Source: an uncultured Prevotellaceae bacterium
Lineage (GTDB): Bacteria; Bacteroidota; Bacteroidia; Bacteroidales; Bacteroidaceae
NCBI GenBank assembly: GCA_946415365.1
Contig: CAMKSE010000002.1
Span: forward strand, 1 to 64,000
Direction: 5' to 3'
DNA length: 64,000 bases
Shown in pieces: positions 1 through 8,688 of the stretch (position 1 is the first letter of the stretch; each line of letters begins with the position of its first letter). Made by a program: the position numbers and the translations under genes. A model generated the notes under the pieces. That model was not told the DNA's origin and searched no databases. It worked only from the letters and a program-made list of their open reading frames with translations.

Positions 1-34
1 AATCTGTCCGTAGTCCATCACTTAATTTGTTTCA

Positions 35-48
35 CCTAAATTCCGCAG
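35..48 (+). repeat. Left terminal inverted repeat of the IS1380 element
   Basis: CCTAAATTCCGCAG pairs with the reverse complement of 1643-1656 (CCTAAAATCCGCAG) with one mismatch. It opens with CC, as IS1380 ends usually do. Confidence 0.8.
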
Positions 49-90
49 CACTTTAATTTAACTTTCTTTATAAGTACCTGAGCAACAAAA

Positions 91-124
91 AGTTCTTCGA
101 CGCGCGAAGCGGCAAAGCCGAGCG
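91..124 (-). repeat. Double-hairpin dispersed element, copy 1
   Basis: Read on the minus strand this is CGCTCG, then hairpin GGC-TTT-GCC, then hairpin CTTCG-CGCGT-CGAAG, then AACT. It matches copy 2 at 46849-46882 except in the second loop. It lies between the left end of the IS and its transposase. Confidence 0.65.
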
Positions 125-199
125 GCTCAGGATTTGGCCATGTCAGATTTTTCACTTACCTTAGTGCTGCAAATCAAGACAAGCAAAATCATCAATGAC

Positions 200-1489
200 A
201 TGGCAAAGGTACAACAAAAATCTGAGAAAATCAGCGCTTTTGGCGGAATATTTTTCGTTTTGGACAGATTTGACCGTATTCTTTCCTCTGTAATCGACTC
301 CCACCTGGGACTTCGCAGTAAGTTGATAGGCTATCAGTACAGCGAGATAATACGAGCCGTCTTCTCCGTTTTCTGCTGTGGTGGCGACTGCATGGAAGAC
401 CTCAACCTGTATCTGAAGGATGTGCTTACCGAGCGTCCACATACGCGTGTTCCAAGTGCAGACACGGTGCTGCGCGGCATAGAGGAACTGGCAACGGAGA
501 ACATATCATACACGGCAGAAAAGACGGGCAACGTCTATGATTTCAACACAGCTGAGAAACTGAACCAACTGCTCATCAAGCTGTTGCTGGCCACAGGGCA
601 GCTCACGGAGGGAGGCGAGTACGACGTGGACTTCGACCACCAGTTCCTTGAGGCGGAGAAGTATGACAGCAAGCGCACCTACAAGGGCTTTGACGGCTAC
701 AGCCCAGGCGTGTTCACCATCGGCGGGCTGATAGCCTATCTTGAGAACCGTGACGGCAATGCGAACGTGCGCTTCATGCAGGCAGAGACTCACCGGCGTT
801 TCTTCGAGATGATGAGGTCGTTCGGCATTCATGTCAGGAGCTTCCGTGCCGACTGCGGCTCCTATAGCGAGGACATTGTGAAGATGGTCATGGAGCATAC
901 TGACAAGTTCTACATCCGTGCCGAGCGGCATGCAGGTCTGTATGAGAAGGTGAAGCGGCTGACAGGCTGGACTACGGTGGAGATAGGATTCCAGCAGTAC
1001 GACGTGCAGTCGTTCCCCTTCGAGAGTTTCGAGGACGTGAAGCATTGCCGCCTCGTCGTGCAGCGGCAGCGCAAGCAGAAGGGAGAGCAACTTGACCTCT
1101 TCGACGGCGAGTACACATACCGCTGTATATTGACCAACGACTGGGACATGACCGATGAGGAGATCATACAACACTACAACAAGCGAGGAACTGCAGAGCA
1201 GGTCTTCGACCGCCAGAACAACGACTTTGGATGGGCACACCTGCCGAAGTCATTCATGAACCAGAACACCGTGTTCCTGCTTATCACCGCCATGGCTGCA
1301 AACTTCTACCGATACATCGTGGCATTGCCGCTCATGGCCGTCCTCTTTGGAATCAAGGCCACGGACAGGGTCAAGAGTTTCCTGTTCAGATTCATCGCCG
1401 TGCCTGCCAAGTGGGTCAGAACGGCAAGGCTGTACAAACTCAACATCTACTCCAATAAGCCATACAAACTTATTTGGGAACACGGATAA
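200..1489 (+). CDS. IS1380-family DDE transposase
   Basis: This is the transposase of the surrounding insertion sequence, which moves the element by cut-and-paste or copy-out at its terminal repeats. The start is placed at the ATG opening MAKVQQKSEK because Bacteroidota IS1380 transposases begin this way. The longer frame from about 134 would need a TTG start. Visible family blocks are FDHQFLEAEKYD with the first acidic residues (about residues 166-177), FRADCGSYSEDIV in the middle, EYTYRCILTNDW, and the C-terminal FGWAHLPKSFMNQNTVFLL. At 429 aa the length is normal for the family and no frameshift is seen, so it may be active. Confidence 0.92.
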   Translation: MAKVQQKSEKISAFGGIFFVLDRFDRILSSVIDSHLGLRSKLIGYQYSEIIRAVFSVFCCGGDCMEDLNLYLKDVLTERPHTRVPSADTVLRGIEELATENISYTAEKTGNVYDFNTAEKLNQLLIKLLLATGQLTEGGEYDVDFDHQFLEAEKYDSKRTYKGFDGYSPGVFTIGGLIAYLENRDGNANVRFMQAETHRRFFEMMRSFGIHVRSFRADCGSYSEDIVKMVMEHTDKFYIRAERHAGLYEKVKRLTGWTTVEIGFQQYDVQSFPFESFEDVKHCRLVVQRQRKQKGEQLDLFDGEYTYRCILTNDWDMTDEEIIQHYNKRGTAEQVFDRQNNDFGWAHLPKSFMNQNTVFLLITAMAANFYRYIVALPLMAVLFGIKATDRVKSFLFRFIAVPAKWVRTARLYKLNIYSNKPYKLIWEHG

Positions 1490-1642
1490 AACAACATCCT
1501 TCGCTGATGCTTTGGTCTAAGCCTCTCGACCTTACGGGGTAAGGGGAAGGTGTCTGCATACAAGTCATGTCAAGCGATTCTAAGCCCAGAGCCAGACAGA
1601 ATCGTCACAAGCAAGGGCTAAATCAGACACGCGAAAAATTAT

Positions 1643-1656
1643 CTGCGGATTTTAGG
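1643..1656 (-). repeat. Right terminal inverted repeat of the IS1380 element
   Basis: CTGCGGATTTTAGG is the partner of 35-48, with one mismatch. Confidence 0.8.
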
Positions 1657-2032
1657 ATATGATGGATATCTCTCCACCCGATCACTTGGTTACGTCGTTT
1701 TTTAACCAGATTTTTCCTCTTCATGCGACATCTGTGTCAAGGTTCCGGCTCATTGTTACAAAACACCCCGATGTGTCGTAACAAACTCGAACGAAAAACA
1801 CAAAAAAAGTTGGAACGAGCTGAAATCCGCCGTAACTTTGCATCAGAAATCAGAAATGATATCGATCTTTGACTTACTGATACAAAAGAAATATAAAGGT
1901 TTGACAATCAGCACTTTGAGTGCTTACCACATCAGTCTCTGCCCTGACTGAATCCCCAAAAAGGGCAAACAACAAAAACAAAAAAAAGAATTAAAAAATA
2001 AATAAGTATAAACAATTAAAAAAATTACAATT
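1657..2032 (+). other. Intergenic leader, 376 bp, no gene seen
   Basis: This stretch lies between the IS right end and the lipoprotein gene at 2033. It holds one good promoter (1809-1840). A long, A-rich 5' leader follows, with two small inverted repeats: GCACT-TTG-AGTGC at 1911-1923, and a CAGTC/GACTG pair near 1933-1950. The last 60 bases before the start are almost pure A/T, typical of translation starts without a Shine-Dalgarno site in this phylum. Confidence 0.6.
1809..1840 (+). promoter_or_regulatory. Bacteroidota housekeeping promoter for the 2033 gene
   Basis: The -33 element is TTG at 1810-1812. The -7 element is TAACTTTG at 1833-1840, 20 bp downstream. The predicted transcript starts near 1847 and has a leader of about 185 nt. 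Confidence 0.65.
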
Positions 2033-4045
2033 ATGACAACAAAAAAGAATTTGGTAAAGTCGATGCTCATGAGCATCCTTACCGCAGGTATTTTCAGTTT
2101 CTCATTCAGTCTCGTTTCTTGCAGCGACGATGAGTTGGTAGATAACGGTTTGGGCGTCGAAACGGTGCATGAGCAGGATTACAACGGGCCGCTACAGGAA
2201 CCCTACGGACTATCCTTCTATGACTTCCTGTCAGGCGATGACGTGACGATCCTCAACGCCGACACAACACAGATATCTGTTAGCAAGGCACTGGCCGACA
2301 AGCTGGGCATCCAGTCGTTCATAGGTCACCCGATGGGTATTTGGGACAATCCCGAGCACCGCGCCTATCTGCGCCGCGCCACCAGTGAGAAGATCGAAGG
2401 CGACCGCTACATCCTCCAGGTTACCCAGTCTTCCATCGCTGAGGTGCTGAATGGAAATGACAAGGAATATAAGCTGAGTACCGAGGTCTACGTCAACACC
2501 GACCCTGAATCGACCCGCACCCGTGCTGCCGAGAACAACACACCGGAGTATGCAGCCCGCTACGTCGACGAGAACAATGTGATCCACCCGATGGCCATCA
2601 CCTTCAGACGTCCTCAGGGCGACCAGAGTGGCCTGACGCGTAACTCTGCTGCTGAAGACAACATCTATGGCACCTATCTGCCCGAGCAGCTGTTGGGAAT
2701 CCAGGACGACCCCGCAACACGAAACATTGTGGACGATTTCTGTGAGTTTATTGGAATTAAGGATTACGCAAAGTATAGTGTAGAATGGTTCAAGGCCAAG
2801 GCTAAGGAGTTTGAAAAGTGGCTGAAGGATAATACTAACTATGCCATCAACTGGAAGGAGAAGAATTCCATTGTCAACATTGACTCCAAGTTGGATATGA
2901 AGATTCCCATCAGTTGTGGTAAAGAAATGGATGATACCGTCAATGTATATGTGAATGCTCCCGTGAAGTTCAACCTCAACTATAACATCATTTTGCAGGC
3001 TGAGGGATCGTGTGTTGAAAAGCCCAATCTGCAGCAGTTCGAGGCCAGCGTTGACGGACGTTTCAACTTCGAGCCAGAGATTCGTATCGGATTCGACGGC
3101 AAGTGGGAACTGCCTGAGGACAAGCAGAAAATAGATCTTGTAGAGTTCGAAGGCATCACAGTGGTCTTTAACATCGGTTATGTTCCTTTCACAATAGATT
3201 TCAACCCTTCACTTTACCTGAAGCTCAAGGCTGAGTTAGAAGGCAAGGCCACGGTGGGTGTCAAGTACGAGTTCGACTCCTGGTTCAAGGGTGGTGTTAG
3301 GTACGATGGCAGTACCTCAGGTATTAGCGAGAGCAAGGTCACCAAGAACAAGCTCAGCTTCCTCACTCCTACTGCCGAGTTCAACGCCTGTGCAGGTATC
3401 GGTCTGATGTTCGGATGTGAGATGATTATCGACAAGTTGGCAGGTCCTGAGCTTGCAGTAGGTCCTGAGCTCACAGCCTCTGCTGGTCTGACCATCGCCC
3501 CATTTGAGAAGGATCCCTTGAATTTTGAGGCATCCGTGGATTTCGGAATCACAGGTGAGGTAGGCGGCAAGCTGAAGATCTGGAAATGGGACCTCGCTGA
3601 GTGGAGCGTTCCCTTGGACTTCGGTCTGAACTGGAACCTCTTCAAATACCCCAGTGACAACGCCACCGACGATGTGAAGAAGAATATGGATGAGATTAAC
3701 AAGAACGCCCAGAAGCTGATTGAAAACAAAGATTGGGAACTGTTGAATGATAAGTTGAATAAAGATTCCCAGATAAAGCAATCTGCAAAACAGTATTTGC
3801 GCTCTTTCAGGATTGAATTCCCTGATGATGGTAAATGGGCTGGATGTGTGATGTTAGTAGAAGTAAGTGATCAGACAGAAGCCATCTTCAAACACGTGCG
3901 TGATGAATTTACCAAGAAGTATAGCCGCGCTCCCAAGAGCAACGATGCTGACTTCCAGACAATGAAGCGCTTGGCAATAGAGAAGATGAAGACTTTCACA
4001 CAAGAAGAATACATGAGAATTAAAGATATTAAAATAAAAAGGTAA
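2033..4045 (+). CDS. Large secreted lipoprotein of unknown function
   Basis: The 670-aa protein starts with a lipoprotein signal (hydrophobic stretch to about residue 28, lipobox LVSC, Cys about 30) followed by an acidic SDDE, which commonly precedes export to the cell surface. I do not recognise the family. The middle (about residues 290-510) is rich in alternating hydrophobic/polar strands and glycine, suggesting a beta-rich domain. The last 130 residues are charged and helical. It stands alone with its own promoter and a terminator just after its stop. The nearby IS raises the possibility of an acquired segment, but nothing in the sequence proves it. Confidence 0.8.
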   Translation: MTTKKNLVKSMLMSILTAGIFSFSFSLVSCSDDELVDNGLGVETVHEQDYNGPLQEPYGLSFYDFLSGDDVTILNADTTQISVSKALADKLGIQSFIGHPMGIWDNPEHRAYLRRATSEKIEGDRYILQVTQSSIAEVLNGNDKEYKLSTEVYVNTDPESTRTRAAENNTPEYAARYVDENNVIHPMAITFRRPQGDQSGLTRNSAAEDNIYGTYLPEQLLGIQDDPATRNIVDDFCEFIGIKDYAKYSVEWFKAKAKEFEKWLKDNTNYAINWKEKNSIVNIDSKLDMKIPISCGKEMDDTVNVYVNAPVKFNLNYNIILQAEGSCVEKPNLQQFEASVDGRFNFEPEIRIGFDGKWELPEDKQKIDLVEFEGITVVFNIGYVPFTIDFNPSLYLKLKAELEGKATVGVKYEFDSWFKGGVRYDGSTSGISESKVTKNKLSFLTPTAEFNACAGIGLMFGCEMIIDKLAGPELAVGPELTASAGLTIAPFEKDPLNFEASVDFGITGEVGGKLKIWKWDLAEWSVPLDFGLNWNLFKYPSDNATDDVKKNMDEINKNAQKLIENKDWELLNDKLNKDSQIKQSAKQYLRSFRIEFPDDGKWAGCVMLVEVSDQTEAIFKHVRDEFTKKYSRAPKSNDADFQTMKRLAIEKMKTFTQEEYMRIKDIKIKR

Positions 4046-4061
4046 TCTCTCTCACACAAAG

Positions 4062-4093
4062 AAAAAGCGAGCCGCGAGGCCCGCTTTTTTTTT
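4062..4093. terminator. Intrinsic terminator between convergent genes
   Basis: A stem of AAAGCG-GCC with one A/C mismatch, loop GCGA, is followed by nine T on the plus strand and preceded by A on the left. It can serve the plus-strand gene ending at 4045 and probably the minus-strand gene that ends at 4118. Confidence 0.75.
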
Positions 4094-4117
4094 GCTCTGT
4101 CAGTTCAGCATCAAACT

Positions 4118-4678
4118 TTATTGCTTCTCTGCCTGATCGATAAAATAAGAGATACCCTCCAGACTCAGGTCTGCCTGCTGCCCATTGCACGACAAACTCT
4201 GCACGACGATTTCCATCGACAGCTTTTCCGACTGCAGGAAATAAACCACCGCTGCGCTCATCAGGGCGGAAATCTCATAGTCCTTACCGCCTGCCGTCAC
4301 AGTAAACTGCCAGTCGGTAGGTTCCATCACTAGTAACAGTTGGGACCGGTCTTCCGTCATAGCCATACTCACCGTCGGAGCCTGATAAACAAGTCCCTTG
4401 ACAGTCTTCAGGGCCTCCGCCATTTCTTCATCAGAAAGGAAGTCCTTCAACAGCGGTCGGATCGGCAAGTCACGCACAGAGAACTCCCTGCCGATGGTGA
4501 TAGAGGCGCGTGTCGGCACATTGTTGTCCATCACCGTACCCACATAAGTACCTTTCAGACTGTTAAAAGCCTGTTGGGCATCCTCCACCGTGACTACATC
4601 CTGATTATTACTCTCATCGCAGGCGCCCAGCCCCAGTAACATAGATCCCCAGAGCAATATAGTAACTATTCTCTTCAT
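4118..4678 (-). CDS. DUF4840-like lipoprotein
   Basis: The 186-aa lipoprotein has signal MKRIVTILLWGSMLLGLG and lipobox GLGAC. The body starts with a short acidic linker and a helix (VTVEDAQQAFNSLKGTYVG). A beta-rich part follows, with paired phrases such as DLPIRPLLKDFL and VTAGGKDYEISALM. This pattern resembles the DUF4840 family of Bacteroidota lipoproteins, recalled from memory rather than searched. The function is unknown. It lies downstream of the 691-aa secreted protein gene with a hairpin between them, so partial read-through is possible. Confidence 0.7.
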   Translation of the reverse strand: MKRIVTILLWGSMLLGLGACDESNNQDVVTVEDAQQAFNSLKGTYVGTVMDNNVPTRASITIGREFSVRDLPIRPLLKDFLSDEEMAEALKTVKGLVYQAPTVSMAMTEDRSQLLLVMEPTDWQFTVTAGGKDYEISALMSAAVVYFLQSEKLSMEIVVQSLSCNGQQADLSLEGISYFIDQAEKQ

Positions 4679-4688
4679 CTTGAGTAGT

Positions 4689-4721
4689 AAATCCCCGCAC
4701 TCAGAAAAGAGGCGGGGATTT
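4689..4721 (-). terminator. Hairpin after the 4757 gene
   Basis: A perfect 10-bp stem (AAATCCCCGC with GCGGGGATTT) lies between the stop of the 4757-6832 gene and the start of the next gene. There is no long T tract, so it may attenuate rather than end transcription. Confidence 0.55.
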
Positions 4722-4756
4722 GAATATGAGGATTTAAACTAAATCTCGATGGAAGA

Positions 4757-6832
4757 TTAGCGGACGATGAACTTCTTGCCCTGCTTCACATAGACACCCT
4801 TCTTCAGCGTGTTCGGGTTCATCTGAACACCGTTCAGGTTGTAGATAGGAGCATTGTGGTCAGAAACAATCTGGTTGTAAGGCAGAGCCTTGATACCGTC
4901 AGCACCCTTCAGGACGAAGGTACGAACGCGTGTCAGAGCTGTGTCGATACGATAGAGCTGGAAGGTCTCAGTACCCTTGATAACGCTCAGACCAGTCTCA
5001 GGAGCCCAGTTCTCAGCGTTATACTTAGCGATAGCCTCTTCCTCGGTCTCGGCAAAGATGGTGATATAGTCGGTCTTACCACGACCATAGTTGTCAACAC
5101 GGTTCACGATGATGTAGTCGTTGTCGGTCAGACCGTCAACACCCATGATGGCATTGGTAACACCGCTACCCAGAGCACCAGACATGTCGTCCTCACGGGC
5201 ACCAACGTTGATCAGACCGATGTTCAGATTGAACTTGGCATTGGCAGTAGCTTCCTCACCAGTTGACCATGTGTAGACAGGAGCGAAGATCTTGTGAGCT
5301 TCTTCCTCAGTCAGAGTAGACTGCAGCTTCATGAAGCGACGGATGCCACCGTGATCAACATCGTAAGGACGAACCTGTACGGTATCACCTACAGCATTAC
5401 CCTTAATCCAGGTGAAGCGGAGAGCGTCGGGACGGCCTGTCCAGTTGTTCTCACCAGACATCTGGTCTGACACCAACGGCTCAATCTCGCTGAAGCCCTT
5501 AGCGGTCAGGTCTGCCTCGGTCATGTGCTGGAAGTCAACATCGTCCTTCACGCCATACTCTGTGTCGTTCTTGTAGGTAACAGTCGTTGAACCGAACTGA
5601 TTGTTTCCACCGTCATGAGTGGTGATCTCAAGCTCACCCTGAGCTGTTACGGTCAGACTCTCACCAGTCTGGCAGTTCTCCTTCACGATGGCCTCGCCGG
5701 CAACAGGCGTATACTTGTAGTTGAAGAAGAGAGTCGGCTGTGTGGGAACCTCAGCGTTGCTAACGGTCATCTTATAGGTCTTCACGAAGCCCTCGTCAAC
5801 ACCAGTGATGTCAGCTGTGACGGCAGGCAGTTCGATAATCTCGGCAACCACGTCGACAGTGACCTCCTCAGACTTGGCTGTACCAGACTCAGTCCAGGCA
5901 ACGAGCTTACCAGAAGCGCTGATATTGTACTTGTACATGCTTCCCAGAGAAGTGTCGTCGGGCTGGATCTCAGCGCCGTCGAATGTCACGTGCAGCACCT
6001 CATTGTTGCTGGCCTCGAAAGAAATCGTATAAGTACGGGCTGTGCCATCGACACGTGTCAGAGCCACCGTAGGAGCATTGGCATAGTCCTCAGCGGTCTC
6101 AACCTGAACCAGGATATTGTCGAGGATGTTCACAGAACCGACCTTACCGCCCAGCAGGTTCAGACCTGTGGCGCGCATGTTCTCCACATACTCGGGAACA
6201 TTGTATACACCATCGCAAACAGGCGTTCCGAACTCGTCAGCGATAGCATACTTCACGGTGCGAGCGACAACGTCGACATTCAGCGTAATGGTGTAATAGC
6301 TGTTGAAGTTGATGGTAGCGATGTTGGTAGAGTCACCGTTAATAGCATAGGTGTTACCCTCCTTAGCCTCGTCAGTCAGCTCGGTCAGGTCGAACAGCCA
6401 CCAGCGGTCAGGCTCAGTAGCGCCAGCCTTGATCTCATCAGCATGACGGCGATAGTTCTGGTTAGCCCAACGGTTGGTTGAGAACACAGAGTCGGCCATC
6501 ACGACAATCTCGTTAGCCAGGTTGGTGTCGGGCTTGGTCTTCGGGCACCAGTCGAACTTCAGGGTGTAGTTGTTGACACCTTCACCATAGATGTCGGTTC
6601 CCCAAAGGGTGTAGGCGTTACGCTCGCCGCCTCCAGCATGTGTGAACTGGAAGAAGCTTCCGTACTCGTCACCGGCAATAACCATACCGCCAGCATTGTT
6701 GGGAGAGATCCAACCAGCGTCAGCGGCTGTCTTTGCCAACTCAAAATCCTGCTTGTACAGGTTCTTGATACCTGCCGTTGCTACCATAGTGTAGGCAAAC
6801 AAGGCAGCGAAAAGGAGATAAAATTTTCTCAT
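4757..6832 (-). CDS. Secreted multidomain protein with C-terminal sorting-type tail
   Basis: The 691-aa protein has a cleavable signal (MRKFYLLFAALFAYTMVATAG) and no lipobox. The N-terminal 220 residues look like a jelly-roll, lectin-like module. Two or three Ig-like beta modules follow (about 255-430), then a further domain. The last 35 residues have the form IYNLNGVQMNP...LKKGVYVKQGKKFIVR. That is the usual layout of the Prevotella C-terminal domain recognised by the type IX secretion system, so cell-surface or secreted location is likely. The catalytic role, if any, is not recognised. It is downstream of the SusC/SusD locus in the same direction but separated by a strong hairpin and its own -7 box. 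Confidence 0.75.
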   Translation of the reverse strand: MRKFYLLFAALFAYTMVATAGIKNLYKQDFELAKTAADAGWISPNNAGGMVIAGDEYGSFFQFTHAGGGERNAYTLWGTDIYGEGVNNYTLKFDWCPKTKPDTNLANEIVVMADSVFSTNRWANQNYRRHADEIKAGATEPDRWWLFDLTELTDEAKEGNTYAINGDSTNIATINFNSYYTITLNVDVVARTVKYAIADEFGTPVCDGVYNVPEYVENMRATGLNLLGGKVGSVNILDNILVQVETAEDYANAPTVALTRVDGTARTYTISFEASNNEVLHVTFDGAEIQPDDTSLGSMYKYNISASGKLVAWTESGTAKSEEVTVDVVAEIIELPAVTADITGVDEGFVKTYKMTVSNAEVPTQPTLFFNYKYTPVAGEAIVKENCQTGESLTVTAQGELEITTHDGGNNQFGSTTVTYKNDTEYGVKDDVDFQHMTEADLTAKGFSEIEPLVSDQMSGENNWTGRPDALRFTWIKGNAVGDTVQVRPYDVDHGGIRRFMKLQSTLTEEEAHKIFAPVYTWSTGEEATANAKFNLNIGLINVGAREDDMSGALGSGVTNAIMGVDGLTDNDYIIVNRVDNYGRGKTDYITIFAETEEEAIAKYNAENWAPETGLSVIKGTETFQLYRIDTALTRVRTFVLKGADGIKALPYNQIVSDHNAPIYNLNGVQMNPNTLKKGVYVKQGKKFIVR

Positions 6833-6895
6833 AATCGATACGTTTTTTAATGAGTTAATATTAAAGTGGTTTATAAATAATAGTTATATCGCTTG

Positions 6896-6903
6896 CAAAG
6901 TTA
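6896..6903 (-). promoter_or_regulatory. -7 element (TAACTTTG) for the 4757-6832 gene
   Basis: The minus strand reads TAACTTTG about 63 bp upstream of the start. I do not see a good TTTG at the expected -33 distance, so an activator may help. Confidence 0.45.
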
Positions 6904-6954
6904 CGAAATAATTCTCAATCTGTTCGTTTATTGTTGTAAAATTAACACTAATTA

Positions 6955-6981
6955 TGTTGCGGGGACTCCTGCCCCGCAACA
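6955..6981 (-). terminator. GC-rich hairpin ending the SusC/SusD operon
   Basis: A perfect 10-bp stem TGTTGCGGGG/CCCCGCAACA with a 7-nt loop starts 8 bp after the susD stop at 6989. There is no clear T tract. It probably protects or ends the polysaccharide utilisation transcript. Confidence 0.6.
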
Positions 6982-6988
6982 ATAGTCA

Positions 6989-8635
6989 TTACCAGCCGGG
7001 ATTCTGCGTGAGGTTGCCTGCCTTAAGGATCTCACTCTGCGGAAGGGGGAAGAGATTCATCTTGTCGTCCCACTGACGGTTCTGAATCACCTTCTTCGCC
7101 TCGGTGAACGTGTCGTCAGCATTCTTCGTGATCTCCAGGCCATAGATGGTCTTGAAGTACTTGTCGCCCTCTTTCCAGCGGCGGACATCGAAGAAGCGGT
7201 GTCCCTCGAAGGCCAGTTCCACGAAGCGCTCATGCTTGCAGGCCTCCAGCGTTGCCTCAGCATCACTCAGATCAGCCAGGCCCGCACGCTTCCGGACGGT
7301 GTTGATAGCCTGGGCAGCGGTCATACTGAAGCCGGACTTGTCGGAGAGGTTCAGCAGGCACTCGGCATAGTTCAGGTAGAACTCTGCCAGACGGAAGGTG
7401 ACCCATACATGATAGAAAGAGTTCTCACCGTTACCCCCGATCTGTGTCGTGCCGTCCACATACTTCTTCAGATAGTAGCCCGTCGGCGTGGCATTCACAT
7501 TGGGTGCGCCATTGACGCCGCCCACATAGGTCTCCAGAGGCTGAGTGTTGGCATTAGGCCACATATCGCCGTTCTTGGCCACAGTAGCCTCCAGACGTAC
7601 ATCACCCTCCTCATAAGCTTCCACGAGGTTCTGCGCCGGGCAGTTTCCACCCTGACCGCCAGCACCTGCGCCAGACATGCCGACGGGGAAGTTATACTTC
7701 TCGAACGAATTGGAAGCACTCAGCACGCGACGGGCGAAGATGATCTCCTTCAGAGCCTTGGCGTCCTTCCAGTTGGTCTGTCCCTGGAACAAGCCAGCAT
7801 AGTCAGACGACAGCGCGAACTGACGGGCTTTGGCCGCGTTGATCAGGTCGAGGTTAGCCTGAGCGGCTGCCTTCCAAAGCGACTGGTCATTATTCGGATT
7901 GAACAACGGACTGGCATGATAGAGGGCGGCGCGGGCACGGAGTGCCAGAACGGCCAGATTATTGGCGCGACCGGTTTCCGTGATGCTCAAAGCCATCTTG
8001 CCTAAGTCTGCATAATCCTTGATGATCGTATCCTTGATAGCCACGCATTCGTCATCGATGAACTTGAAGATCTCATCAGCCGTAGCGCGAGGCAGGCTGT
8101 TGGCCTCCGCAGCATCCATATCCGTCGTCTTCAAGGGCACCCCGCCATACTGGCGCACCAGCAGGAAATAGAAATAGGCACGCAGGAAACGGGCTTCATA
8201 CTGGAAGTTGTTGTACTGGTGCATCTCCTCCTTGTAGGCAATGTCGAGCTTGTAATCATCGAAGGTCAGATTATTGAACTCATCGAGATACATGTTGGCA
8301 TAGCTGATACCCTCATAACAGGTCGTCCAAAGAGAGCCGTTGGCATTGGCAGCGCTCCAGGCGCCATTGAAAAAGCTCTCAATAGCGTTACCCGACTGCG
8401 AATAGACCGACTCATCGGTGGCCGATGACAACATGGCACCATCGTAGGTGTTGCCGAAGTCATAGTCAAGTTTCGCATACATGGTAGTGATGAAACCGCC
8501 TGCCCGTTCAAACTTCACCTTCATATATTCAGCGTCATCGTACTTGAACTCCTTATAGTCCATCTTATCACTACAGGAGACGAGGACACAGGCTGCAAGA
8601 GCACCTAAGAAAAAATATTTTAGTTTCATAATCAT
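6989..8635 (-). CDS. SusD/RagB-type surface glycan-binding lipoprotein (pair 3)
   Basis: The 548-aa outer-membrane lipoprotein captures oligosaccharides and acts as a lid on its SusC partner. It has signal MIMKLKYFFLGALAACVLVSC with a clear lipobox. TPR-like helices follow, with the family block FEYEARFLRAYFYFLLVRQYGGVPL-type text at about residues 145-165. The C-terminal hallmark is ECLLNL...AINTVRKRAGL, then FEGHRFFDVRRWKEG, then the ending NLTQNPGW. Two in-frame ATG codons lie 6 bp apart; either is plausible. It follows the SusC gene 8687-11557 after a 51-bp repeat-filled gap and is the last gene of the unit. Confidence 0.95.
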   Translation of the reverse strand: MIMKLKYFFLGALAACVLVSCSDKMDYKEFKYDDAEYMKVKFERAGGFITTMYAKLDYDFGNTYDGAMLSSATDESVYSQSGNAIESFFNGAWSAANANGSLWTTCYEGISYANMYLDEFNNLTFDDYKLDIAYKEEMHQYNNFQYEARFLRAYFYFLLVRQYGGVPLKTTDMDAAEANSLPRATADEIFKFIDDECVAIKDTIIKDYADLGKMALSITETGRANNLAVLALRARAALYHASPLFNPNNDQSLWKAAAQANLDLINAAKARQFALSSDYAGLFQGQTNWKDAKALKEIIFARRVLSASNSFEKYNFPVGMSGAGAGGQGGNCPAQNLVEAYEEGDVRLEATVAKNGDMWPNANTQPLETYVGGVNGAPNVNATPTGYYLKKYVDGTTQIGGNGENSFYHVWVTFRLAEFYLNYAECLLNLSDKSGFSMTAAQAINTVRKRAGLADLSDAEATLEACKHERFVELAFEGHRFFDVRRWKEGDKYFKTIYGLEITKNADDTFTEAKKVIQNRQWDDKMNLFPLPQSEILKAGNLTQNPGW

Positions 8636-8688
8636 ACTTTTTACTTTTTTACCTTTTTACCCTTTTATCTTTTTACTTTTTTACCTTT
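8636..8688. repeat. 9-bp tandem array between susC and susD (pair 3)
   Basis: About six degenerate units of CTTTTTACT type fill the whole gap between the SusC stop codon and the SusD start. The stretch next to the stop is almost identical to the array at 11561-11600. Confidence 0.75.

Larger units (their letters stand above)
35..1656 (+). mobile_element. IS1380-family insertion sequence, apparently complete
   Basis: The element is 1622 bp, bounded by 14-bp imperfect terminal inverted repeats with one mismatch, and carries one DDE transposase. Length, CC-starting ends and the transposase all match the IS1380 family. The bases flanking the two ends (ttca on the left, atat on the right) do not form the 4-bp target duplication I would expect. 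The element may therefore have recombined after insertion, or my end assignment may be off by a few bases. A 34-bp double-hairpin repeat lies inside the left non-coding part. Confidence 0.85.

Noticed and set aside
506..1240. Long minus-strand open frame across the transposase
   Set aside because: It lies entirely antisense to a well-recognised IS1380 transposase, has no family features, and follows from the codon pattern of the real gene.
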